7,336 nucleotides of DNA from NCBI GenBank assembly GCA_017999075.1, contig JAGOBX010000168.1, positions 1-7,336 on the forward strand, given 5' to 3'. The position numbers and the translations under genes are program-made. Below the pieces are notes generated by a model that was not told the origin of the DNA, did no database searches, and saw only the letters and a program-made list of their open reading frames with translations. Positions within the stretch are counted from its first letter, which is position 1; the number at the start of each line of letters is the position of its first letter. This document shows positions 1 through 6,205 of the stretch, piece after piece. Source of the DNA: Candidatus Babelota bacterium (GTDB lineage Bacteria; JAGOBX01).

Positions 1-34
1 TATATTTTTGATGGTTAGTCAAACAAAATTAACT

Positions 35-1420
35 TTATATAAAATCTTCCTTGTAAAATGATTTGAACAGAATATATTTAAAAAATCTAAAAATAAATGA
101 AAATGTTTGTGCCGGATAATAAAACATCCTTGCAAAAATTTTCAACATATTCAACGGCCTAATATAAAATCTGAGCAACAAATAAAATTCAAGGTTTACA
201 GAATATTTTTCATAATTAGAATTTTTAAAAATATTTTTATATGGATATAATGAAAAATCAATTTCATTTCTGAATTTATTAAATAAAACCGTTCCAGGAT
301 ATGGAATTAATTTACATACGGACATCAAATCAAGTTTTAATTTTAAAAATTCATTAATTTTTTTCTTTATATTTTCATAACTATCATAATCAATAATAAA
401 AAAAGAAAACGATTCTATTCCATTGATTTTCATCAATTTTAAAACTTCATTGGTTTTTTGAATGTCAATTTTCTTATTGAAAACGGCTTGTGTAGATTTG
501 TCAAGAGTTTCTATTCCGGTATAAATCCTTTTACATCCTGCTTCTGACATTTTTTTTATAAGAGTTTCGTCAAGGCAGTCTATTCTGCTAAGGCAGGACC
601 ATTGAAACCTTAATTTTTTATTAATTATCAAATCACATATATCTATAATTCTTTGTTTATTGGTAGTAAAATTATCATCCATAAATCTTATTGTGCCTGG
701 ATTGTATCTATTTACAAAATATTCAATTTTTTTAAATGCAGCAGGCGCAGGCATTTCATAATAATTATTGCCAAACGAATGAATGCAGTATGTACACGTA
801 AATGCGCATCCTCTAGAAGTATACATTGATATATATGGTTTTGGAGCAAATGGTTCACTGTAATATTTTATATTAATCAATTCATAATCCGGATACGGTT
901 GATTTTCCAAATCAGAAATTCTGTCTAGTTTAGAATAATCAACAATTATTTCATCAAAATTATTTTTATCAATTATTCCGTTATAATTTCTTTCATTTTT
1001 CAATATACTTATTATTCTGTATTCAGGTTCCCCGCAAACTACGTAATCTATATCTGAATGTTTTATGATATATTTATAAAACAAAGACGGATAATATCCG
1101 AACAAAATAATTTTTGAAGTTTGAAATGTTTTTTTCAATAACGTTATAGTTTCAATATCATATTGAAAAATTTCAAAACCAGGTTGGGTAATGATAAAAT
1201 CAGGATTTATACCTGAAATCAATTTTAATAAATTTTTCCTATTAATTTTTTCAGGTATACAATCCAACAATGTAACATCCTTGTATCCTTCCTTCTTTAA
1301 TGAACCTGCAATATATAATAATTCAAGTGGGGGAAAAAGAAAATTATGACTATTAAAAGAACACTGGTATCTTCTTATAACAGTTTTATTAAAAGGTAAA
1401 TTCAGCAGCAATATTCTCAT
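35..1420 (-). CDS. B12-binding-domain radical SAM protein, substrate unknown
   Basis: This 461-residue protein has the layout of the large B12-binding/radical SAM group (BchE-like enzymes and related methyltransferases and cyclases). Residues 1-140 form a Rossmann-like cobalamin-binding-type domain with FPPLELLYIAG (29-39) and a CGEPE turn (129-133). The radical SAM core follows, with the 4Fe-4S motif CxxxCxxC at C205, C209 and C212. It also shows the FMDDNFT strand (246-252) and the YTGIET segment (300-305) usual for the fold. The DxHxxG motif that supplies the lower cobalt ligand is not seen; the matching spot reads LLDCIPEK (51-58). The last 50 residues are hydrophobic, aromatic and basic, as in members that act on lipids or at the membrane. 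It is the last gene of the unit, 30 nt after hisA. The ATG has only a weak AAGA upstream. The family call is firm; the reaction cannot be deduced. Confidence 0.9.
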   Translation of the reverse strand: MRILLLNLPFNKTVIRRYQCSFNSHNFLFPPLELLYIAGSLKKEGYKDVTLLDCIPEKINRKNLLKLISGINPDFIITQPGFEIFQYDIETITLLKKTFQTSKIILFGYYPSLFYKYIIKHSDIDYVVCGEPEYRIISILKNERNYNGIIDKNNFDEIIVDYSKLDRISDLENQPYPDYELINIKYYSEPFAPKPYISMYTSRGCAFTCTYCIHSFGNNYYEMPAPAAFKKIEYFVNRYNPGTIRFMDDNFTTNKQRIIDICDLIINKKLRFQWSCLSRIDCLDETLIKKMSEAGCKRIYTGIETLDKSTQAVFNKKIDIQKTNEVLKLMKINGIESFSFFIIDYDSYENIKKKINEFLKLKLDLMSVCKLIPYPGTVLFNKFRNEIDFSLYPYKNIFKNSNYEKYSVNLEFYLLLRFYIRPLNMLKIFARMFYYPAQTFSFIFRFFKYILFKSFYKEDFI

Positions 1421-1450
1421 TATTCTTAAAAAATCGGAGTTTGTTTTATA

Positions 1451-2173
1451 TTATAAAATTATTTTGATTGCTTCTTTAAGTGTGAACCTTTTTTCATAAA
1501 GAGCCTTACCGATAATTACGCCTTTAATATTATTTCTATCAGATTGTTTTAATGCTGTTAAATCGGCGAGTGATGAAACGCCGCCCGAGGCTATAATATC
1601 GCATTTTACAGTATCGGCAAGTAATTTTATATTATTAAAATTAGGGGAAGTCATCATTCCGTCTCGGCTTATATCTGTATAAATTATTCTTTTACAACCT
1701 ATTTTTTCTATATTTTGACTAAACTGCAGATAATCCAATTCTGTGTTTTTTATCCAGCCGTCTGTTGCTATATAATTATTTTTAGCATCTATTCCTACGG
1801 TAATATTTTCCTGGTAACAAGATATTATTTTATTTAAAAAACCGCTGTCTTTAACTGCAGCAGTACCTATAACAAGATATTTTACGCCTATACCTATAAG
1901 ATATTTTACAGTTTCAATGTCCCGTATGCCGCCGCCAACTTCAACAGGAATTTTTATTGATTTGATTATTGATTCAATTATTTTATAATTTTTACCTGTA
2001 CCGTCTTTAGCTCCATCAAGATCAACTATATGTATTAATTGAGCTCCTGAATCCTGCCATTCTAAAGCCTGATCAATAGGATTTGTAAAATATTGTTTTG
2101 ATTGGGAATAATCACCTTGTAAAAGACGTACACATTTACCGTCTTTTAAATCTATTGCTGGAATTATAATCAT
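1451..2173 (-). CDS. hisA: HisA, phosphoribosylformimino-AICAR-P isomerase
   Basis: HisA is the cytoplasmic (beta/alpha)8-barrel that catalyses the fourth step of histidine synthesis, an Amadori rearrangement of ProFAR to PRFAR. The 240-residue length is normal and the protein is complete. It opens with MIIIPAIDLKDGK, which carries the first catalytic aspartate, D8. The second is D129 in VGIDAK. The two phosphate-binding loops are VEVGGGIRD (77-85) and ASGGVSS (195-201), with TDISRDGM (166-173) between them. TrpF or PriA dual function is not suggested. No other his gene is in the window, so the pathway is either dispersed or encoded elsewhere. The gene starts 18 nt after the preceding 170-residue ORF, in the same reading frame. 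Those 18 nt contain no G, so no Shine-Dalgarno site is possible there; translational coupling is likely. Confidence 0.97.
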   Translation of the reverse strand: MIIIPAIDLKDGKCVRLLQGDYSQSKQYFTNPIDQALEWQDSGAQLIHIVDLDGAKDGTGKNYKIIESIIKSIKIPVEVGGGIRDIETVKYLIGIGVKYLVIGTAAVKDSGFLNKIISCYQENITVGIDAKNNYIATDGWIKNTELDYLQFSQNIEKIGCKRIIYTDISRDGMMTSPNFNNIKLLADTVKCDIIASGGVSSLADLTALKQSDRNNIKGVIIGKALYEKRFTLKEAIKIIL

Positions 2174-2191
2174 TTTTTTATAAAATATATT

Positions 2192-2704
2192 TTAAAAATA
2201 GTTGGATAATCTGTTAGAACCTGAATTTTCTCCGCCATTCTTAAAAAATGTTTTTAACGATATGTAATGAATTAAAGAAAGCCTCCATAATTTAGTATCT
2301 GGAGTTTTTATAACAGTCCATATTTTATTTTCAGATTGAATATATGATTCTATAATATCAGAAGCTACATCGTTAATACTTTTTTTATATCTCTTAACAG
2401 GATGTTCGCTGAATTGAAGCTTATAGTTATTAAAAAAAAGTATTCTCGCTTCAATTACTAAATCTTCTTCTTCTGCAAGTTCGTTCAAATTATAATTTAT
2501 TTTCGGAGAAAATAATAATTGCGGTGAAACAATTACAGATCCGTCGCGGCATAAACACATGTCATCTCTGAATGGAGTTTTACCTATAACTGAAAATGCC
2601 AGTTCAGAATAATCATGTATCGCACATTTTGTAAAATTATCTTTTACAATTTCCGTATTATCAATTATATTTTTTATATCTTCGTTAGAGATTTTATTAT
2701 TCAT
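2192..2704 (-). CDS. hypothetical protein, 170 aa, unrecognised
   Basis: I recognise no family. The product is soluble, with no signal peptide or membrane segment. Residues 1-25 are polar and probably helical. Residues 30-70 look like mixed beta structure and include CLCRDG (50-55). Residues 71-125 are acidic then basic and probably helical. The stretch from about 128 to 155 (IWTVIKTP, then LWRLSLIHYISL) is aromatic and hydrophobic. The last 15 residues are a Gly/Ser/Asn-rich tail that is probably disordered. Two in-frame TAA codons directly precede the ATG, which fixes the 5' limit. Base composition and stop usage resemble the neighbours, and its position 18 nt before hisA in the same direction argues for a real gene. 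An AAGG lies 15 nt upstream of the ATG, which is too far to be a good ribosome site. It could be a lineage-specific protein; no function is proposed. Confidence 0.75.
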   Translation of the reverse strand: MNNKISNEDIKNIIDNTEIVKDNFTKCAIHDYSELAFSVIGKTPFRDDMCLCRDGSVIVSPQLLFSPKINYNLNELAEEEDLVIEARILFFNNYKLQFSEHPVKRYKKSINDVASDIIESYIQSENKIWTVIKTPDTKLWRLSLIHYISLKTFFKNGGENSGSNRLSNYF

Positions 2705-2780
2705 TTATTAATAATTATACCTTAATAAAGTTCAAAATCATATATTTTTTTAATTTTAAATAAATTTATATAAAAATCAA

Positions 2781-3557
2781 CTATTTTAAATCCAAATTTA
2801 ATTTTTTTTGTTTTTTGTGCAATTCTCTCAGTTTAATATATTTTACAGTCGGATAAAATGAACATAAAAAAGACCATACAAAACCAGGATATCCGTCTAA
2901 TAAACCCAATTGCAAAATATATCTTTTAAAAAATTCTAACGGAGTTCTAAAAATAATTTTAATAACAGGAGATTTTTTGTTTTTAGCAAATAATTCTTCT
3001 GCGCCATATTCTGTATAAATATTAAATTTCTCAAAATAATCGAATATGTCTTGATAACTGTAATGTAGTATTTCATTTTTCAAATGTTTTACTCTGCCTG
3101 TTACAATAACGCTTTCATGAACCTTATTGGAATTAAAATTACCGTATTTTTTATTAAAAACACGAAGTTTACATTTAATGCATGAACCGCCCCATTTTAA
3201 TTTTTTATCAAAAAATATAAGAGAACTTTTAACCGTAAAACCATTATAACTACTGCTGTATTCATCTATATTTTTAATAATTTCATTCTTTAATTTTTCC
3301 GTAACTACTTCATCAGCATCTATCGAAAATATCCAATCATTAGCAGTCTTTGAAACAGCAAATTGTTTCTGTTCTCCGTATCCGAAAAATTTATTATAAA
3401 AAACTTTGCATCCGAAATCCTTGCATATTTTTACAGTATTGTCTTCGCTTCCAGAATCAACAACAATAATTTCATCACACCAATTTACAGATTTAAGAGT
3501 TTTTAAAATACGCGATTCTTCATTTTTAGTTATAATCACAACACTTATTTTATTCAT
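2781..3557 (-). CDS. family 2 glycosyltransferase, KdtX/WaaE-like
   Basis: This 258-residue inverting GT-A enzyme opens with ISVVIITKNEE (4-14), the usual nucleotide-binding strand. VVDSGSEDNT (32-41) follows, and the metal- and sugar-nucleotide-binding DxD motif is SIDADE (78-83, D80 and D82). KVHESV (145-150) and LHYSY (164-168) are hallmarks of the KdtX/WaaE branch, whose known members add a glucose to LPS inner-core heptose. The C-terminal part (200-240) has the FRTPLEFFKRY and GYPGF pattern of that branch, an amphipathic, membrane-facing region. The donor and acceptor sugars cannot be read from the sequence. It lies 58 bp after the Yip1-like gene and has an AAGG ribosome site 9 nt before the ATG. 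It ends in TAG. The family call is firm; the link to LPS core is inference. Confidence 0.92.
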   Translation of the reverse strand: MNKISVVIITKNEESRILKTLKSVNWCDEIIVVDSGSEDNTVKICKDFGCKVFYNKFFGYGEQKQFAVSKTANDWIFSIDADEVVTEKLKNEIIKNIDEYSSSYNGFTVKSSLIFFDKKLKWGGSCIKCKLRVFNKKYGNFNSNKVHESVIVTGRVKHLKNEILHYSYQDIFDYFEKFNIYTEYGAEELFAKNKKSPVIKIIFRTPLEFFKRYILQLGLLDGYPGFVWSFLCSFYPTVKYIKLRELHKKQKKLNLDLK

Positions 3558-3566
3558 AAATGCTTA

Positions 3567-3572
3567 CCTTAC
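3567..3572 (-). promoter_or_regulatory. ribosome binding site, GTAAGG
   Basis: The minus strand reads GTAAGG, whose AAGG core ends 9 nt before the ATG of the family 2 glycosyltransferase. It is a partial but well-placed Shine-Dalgarno site and supports that start codon. The inverted repeat at 3580-3601 ends only a few bases upstream of it in transcript order. Confidence 0.6.
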
Positions 3573-3579
3573 TATTATT

Positions 3580-3601
3580 ATATTATGGTCCAACATAATA
3601 T
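3580..3601. repeat. perfect 8-bp inverted repeat with 6-nt spacer
   Basis: ATATTATG and CATAATAT flank a 6-nt spacer in the 58-bp gap between the Yip1-like gene and the family 2 glycosyltransferase gene. No T-run follows on the minus strand, so it is not a standard terminator. It could be an operator or an RNA hairpin just upstream of the ribosome site. Confidence 0.5.
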
Positions 3602-3615
3602 TTATATATACAAGT

Positions 3616-4188
3616 TTATAACAACTTAGGTATGTAATTTATAGAACTCATCAATCCGAATATCATTATTAAAACTGCAATAAAAGAAAATACCAAAAAT
3701 AATGCAAATACAGGAGCCGCTATAATCATAATACTGCGTATATATCCCGTATTATAATTAATTTTTATAATTTGAATCTTTAAAATTAATACCCATAAAA
3801 CAACTAATATTATAAATATTATTGAAAATTTGACGGACAATATTGACGCAGGTGCATATAAAATAAAAGGTGCTAATGTCATAAAAATACATTTAAAAAA
3901 TATTTTGAATTTTCCTGTGCAACCAAGTAATAATGCTGATAAATGAAAAATAATGCTTTCAAATAACACTATAAAAAACAATAAAATAAATCCTGTAAAT
4001 ATAAAAACAAATATTTCCTCTATAGAACGAGGGGTGTTTTTAATGTAAAGTTTACCCGTAGAAAAACTCAATGATGATAACAAAAAAAGAAATAAAACTG
4101 ATTTAAAACTTATATAATATTGAATATTATAAATATTTTTATTTTTAGAAAATAATATATAATTATAAACATAAAACAGTTTATCCAT
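3616..4188 (-). CDS. Yip1-like integral membrane protein
   Basis: This 190-residue protein has about five hydrophobic segments: roughly 28-45, 58-86, 98-115, 118-140 and 152-180. Between the second and third lies SALLLGCTGKFKIFFK followed by LAPFIL (105-110). This matches the short basic loop and proline-containing helix that recur in bacterial Yip1 proteins. The loop before the last helix (INYNTGYIRS) also fits the family. Bacterial Yip1-like proteins have no settled function; eukaryotic relatives act in membrane traffic. The N-terminus is cytosol-like and no cleavable signal peptide is seen. The gene begins the second unit, after a 119-bp gap and a probable terminator. An AAAAGG lies about 12 nt upstream of the ATG, a weak and distant ribosome site. 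The family assignment rests on the topology and these patterns, without strict catalytic residues. Confidence 0.72.
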   Translation of the reverse strand: MDKLFYVYNYILFSKNKNIYNIQYYISFKSVLFLFLLSSLSFSTGKLYIKNTPRSIEEIFVFIFTGFILLFFIVLFESIIFHLSALLLGCTGKFKIFFKCIFMTLAPFILYAPASILSVKFSIIFIILVVLWVLILKIQIIKINYNTGYIRSIMIIAAPVFALFLVFSFIAVLIMIFGLMSSINYIPKLL

Positions 4189-4276
4189 AAATTTATTTTA
4201 CCTTTTCTTATTGATTAATTATATTAATGGTCTCTATCAATTCATTATGTCCCTGCAATATATTCTCTAACCACAT

Positions 4277-4306
4277 AAAAAATCTAAAACATATCGTATT
4301 TTTAGA
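4277..4306 (-). terminator. candidate intrinsic terminator after the MBL gene
   Basis: On the minus strand, directly after the TGA of the MBL gene, TCTAAAA and TTTTAGA form a perfect 7-bp stem around a 10-nt loop, and six T follow at once. The position and the T-run fit a Rho-independent terminator. The stem has only one G-C pair, so it would be weak and could be chance in AT-rich DNA. A 119-bp gap before the next gene supports a unit boundary here. Confidence 0.5.
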
Positions 4307-4307
4307 A

Positions 4308-5072
4308 TCATCTCAAATAAGCGCACGTCTGAGTCTGGCTGCACGCATACAATTTTATATCATTCAGATTATTGGTTTCTAAATATTTTTTCATTCTGTT
4401 GAATGCTATTTCATAAGTGTTATGTTCCTCTGAAATATGATATAACATAATAAATTTTAATTTTGATTTATCAACGTTATCAACAAGTCTGATAGCATCA
4501 TCATTAGATAAATGACCAAATCTGCTTTTAATGCGCTGTTTCAAAAATAAAGGTCTCTCGCTATGAATCAACATTTTATCGTCATAATTCGATTCTATTA
4601 TAATTCCGTCTGATCCGGAAAGTTTATTTACAACAAGACCTGTTACAAATCCTAAGTCTGTAACAATTCCAACTTTATAATTATTTTTTTTTACAATTAA
4701 TCCTATCGGATCAGCCGCATCATGTGAAACTGGAAAACATTCTATTTCAAACCGTTCAATATTAAAATGTTTTTCAATTATATTAATTTGAGCTTTATTG
4801 AATTTATCCGATACTGCACATAATGTTTTTGATTTAATATATATCGGTATCTGATATTTTCTCCCAACAATTCCTGCTCCTGTCACATGATCTGAATGTT
4901 CATGGGTTATGATAATTCCTCTGATTTTATCAGGAGATTCTCCAATTTCGTCTAACCTCCGGGCAAGTTCTTTTCCGCTAATTCCGCAATCAATTAAAAT
5001 ACTTGATTCATCATCGCACAACAGTATAGAATTTCCGGAACTGCCGCTTGTCAATACAAAAACTGAAAACAT
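4308..5072 (-). CDS. YycJ/WalJ-like metallo-beta-lactamase-fold hydrolase
   Basis: This 254-residue protein has the full length and motif order of the YycJ/WalJ group (COG1235-type MBL fold). It opens with FVLTSGSSGNS (5-15), typical for the group. The di-metal centre is visible: THEHSDH (56-62), then H117 in PVSHDAADP, D139 in VTDLG, and H212 in LYHISEEHN. GHLSNDDA (186-193) and ESNYD (160-164) are further group signatures. In Gram-positive bacteria YycJ/WalJ is linked to the WalRK cell-wall regulon and has been connected with DNA repair or exonuclease activity. The protein is also widespread where no WalRK is present, and no walR or walK is seen here, so the exact substrate is unclear. It starts 37 bp after the preceding gene with only GGA about 12 nt upstream, ends in TGA, and is followed by a candidate terminator. 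Confidence 0.93.
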   Translation of the reverse strand: MFSVFVLTSGSSGNSILLCDDESSILIDCGISGKELARRLDEIGESPDKIRGIIITHEHSDHVTGAGIVGRKYQIPIYIKSKTLCAVSDKFNKAQINIIEKHFNIERFEIECFPVSHDAADPIGLIVKKNNYKVGIVTDLGFVTGLVVNKLSGSDGIIIESNYDDKMLIHSERPLFLKQRIKSRFGHLSNDDAIRLVDNVDKSKLKFIMLYHISEEHNTYEIAFNRMKKYLETNNLNDIKLYACSQTQTCAYLR

Positions 5073-5109
5073 GGTGAATTATTCCAATTGTTTATAAATT
5101 TAATAATCG

Positions 5110-6132
5110 TTATTTTCCAGAGCCGGTATTTTTCTGTTCTGAAGCTTCAGCAAGTTTATTAGTAATCATTTTTATTTGTGTGAAACTTTCATTGAAAACT
5201 TCAATATATTCAGTCACTTCGTATTCTATCAAATCAGCAAGCATTACATTATCTTTTGATTCAAATGCATCAAGAAGTTCCTGCATTAATTTTAAATAAT
5301 CATTCAAATAATCTTGTAACGATTTATCTTTAATCTTGATTGCCGAATAATCTATGCTTAATGAATTCTGAAGTTGAGAATAAAAATTTATAACAGTTTC
5401 AAGAAATAAAAATTTTTCTTTCAATTCATTCATTGCTCCTGCAGATTCTCCTATTTGAAGCTTTTCTGAAACTGCAGTCAATTCATTTTTTAAAGTTGAA
5501 AGTTTATTCTGGCAATCTCCGATTTTTTCCAAAATTTCATCAAATGACAATAATGTTTTTTTCGATTTTAATTCTGTAAACAACAATGCCGTATTAGCTA
5601 TCAGTTTTGAATTTAATTTCGAAATAGTTCCGTCTGTAAAAAATAATTTTATTTTCACAGGATCTAAAATTCCTTCCAGTTCATTCAAAGAAAATATAAA
5701 ATCTCTAAAAATTTCAATGTCATTTTTTATTTCCAGAACTTTCGCTATATTTTCAATAGCTTTAACACACCAGCCGAATCCGTCTTTCAACTGAGTAAAG
5801 ATTTCCAACAACTTATTATCCGGAAATTGTTCCGGATTAATTTTGATTTTTTCAATATGTTCATCTATTCTGTCAGAATAATTTTTCAATTCAGCTATCG
5901 AATTTAATGTCAGTATTTCTATATGCTCACTTTCAATTTCTACTTTATTTAAATCATATACCTGCATTTTATCATGTATATTTTCCAAATACTGCTGACC
6001 ATTAATCAATATCTTCAGCACAATATGTTTTTTTTTATACAACCAGTTTCTCAAATCTTCAAGTATGCTCTTAAAATCTTCATCACCCTGAATTTCAAAA
6101 TTAATTTTTTCTTTATTTATAATTATATCCAT
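5110..6132 (-). CDS. hypothetical helical protein, beta-grasp-like N-terminus
   Basis: I do not recognise a named family with certainty. Residues 1-70 alternate short strands with one helix: IIINKEKINFEI, then a helix at 18-33, then VLKILINGQQ (38-47), then NKVEIES (62-68). That order would fit a small beta-grasp-like fold. Residues 72-330 are almost wholly helical and rich in Lys and Glu, with a leucine-spaced stretch (about 195-260) that is probably coiled coil. The segment AFESKDNVMLADLIEYEVTE (289-308) looks conserved in style; from memory, similar tails occur in uncharacterised clostridial-type proteins, but I could not check this. The last 12 residues are polar. There is no signal peptide or membrane helix, so the protein is probably a cytoplasmic scaffold or assembly factor. 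It sits between a glycosyltransferase and the MBL hydrolase, and has the best ribosome site in the window. Confidence 0.85.
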   Translation of the reverse strand: MDIIINKEKINFEIQGDEDFKSILEDLRNWLYKKKHIVLKILINGQQYLENIHDKMQVYDLNKVEIESEHIEILTLNSIAELKNYSDRIDEHIEKIKINPEQFPDNKLLEIFTQLKDGFGWCVKAIENIAKVLEIKNDIEIFRDFIFSLNELEGILDPVKIKLFFTDGTISKLNSKLIANTALLFTELKSKKTLLSFDEILEKIGDCQNKLSTLKNELTAVSEKLQIGESAGAMNELKEKFLFLETVINFYSQLQNSLSIDYSAIKIKDKSLQDYLNDYLKLMQELLDAFESKDNVMLADLIEYEVTEYIEVFNESFTQIKMITNKLAEASEQKNTGSGK

Positions 6133-6142
6133 TAAAAAAATG

Positions 6143-6148
6143 CCTCCT
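6143..6148 (-). promoter_or_regulatory. strong Shine-Dalgarno site, AGGAGG
   Basis: On the minus strand this reads AGGAGG, a perfect anti-16S match, 10 nt before the ATG of the gene at 5110-6132. The spacer is almost all T. It is the only full consensus site in the window and confirms both that start and that the host uses Shine-Dalgarno initiation. Confidence 0.88.
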
Positions 6149-6205
6149 GAAAATTTTAGGTTAAAATATATGCCATTTATTTATAAATTTCTTGACTTTC
6201 ATTAT

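Noticed and set aside
7-23. Short hairpin (TTTGA/TCAAA, 7-nt loop) after the radical SAM gene
   Set aside because: The stem has only 5 bp and no T-run follows on the minus strand, so it does not qualify as an intrinsic terminator; the true transcript end is probably outside the window.
2714-2719. TATAAT on the minus strand, 9 nt before the ATG of the 170-residue gene
   Set aside because: As a -10 box it would give a nearly leaderless mRNA, and no -35 box lies at a 16-18 nt spacing (TTGAAC is only 10 nt away). In AT-rich DNA this hexamer is expected by chance.
3406-3621. Plus-strand ORF of 71 codons
   Set aside because: It lies antisense to the start of the family 2 glycosyltransferase, has no recognisable domain and no ribosome site; it is a shadow of the real gene.
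4909-5097. Plus-strand ORF of 62 codons
   Set aside because: It is antisense to the N-terminal part of the MBL hydrolase, whose motifs are unmistakable; no independent coding signal.
6146-6160. Near-palindrome CCTGAAAATTTTAGG overlapping the strong ribosome site
   Set aside because: Pairing would need a zero-length loop and a bulged base, so a stable hairpin hiding the ribosome site is unlikely.
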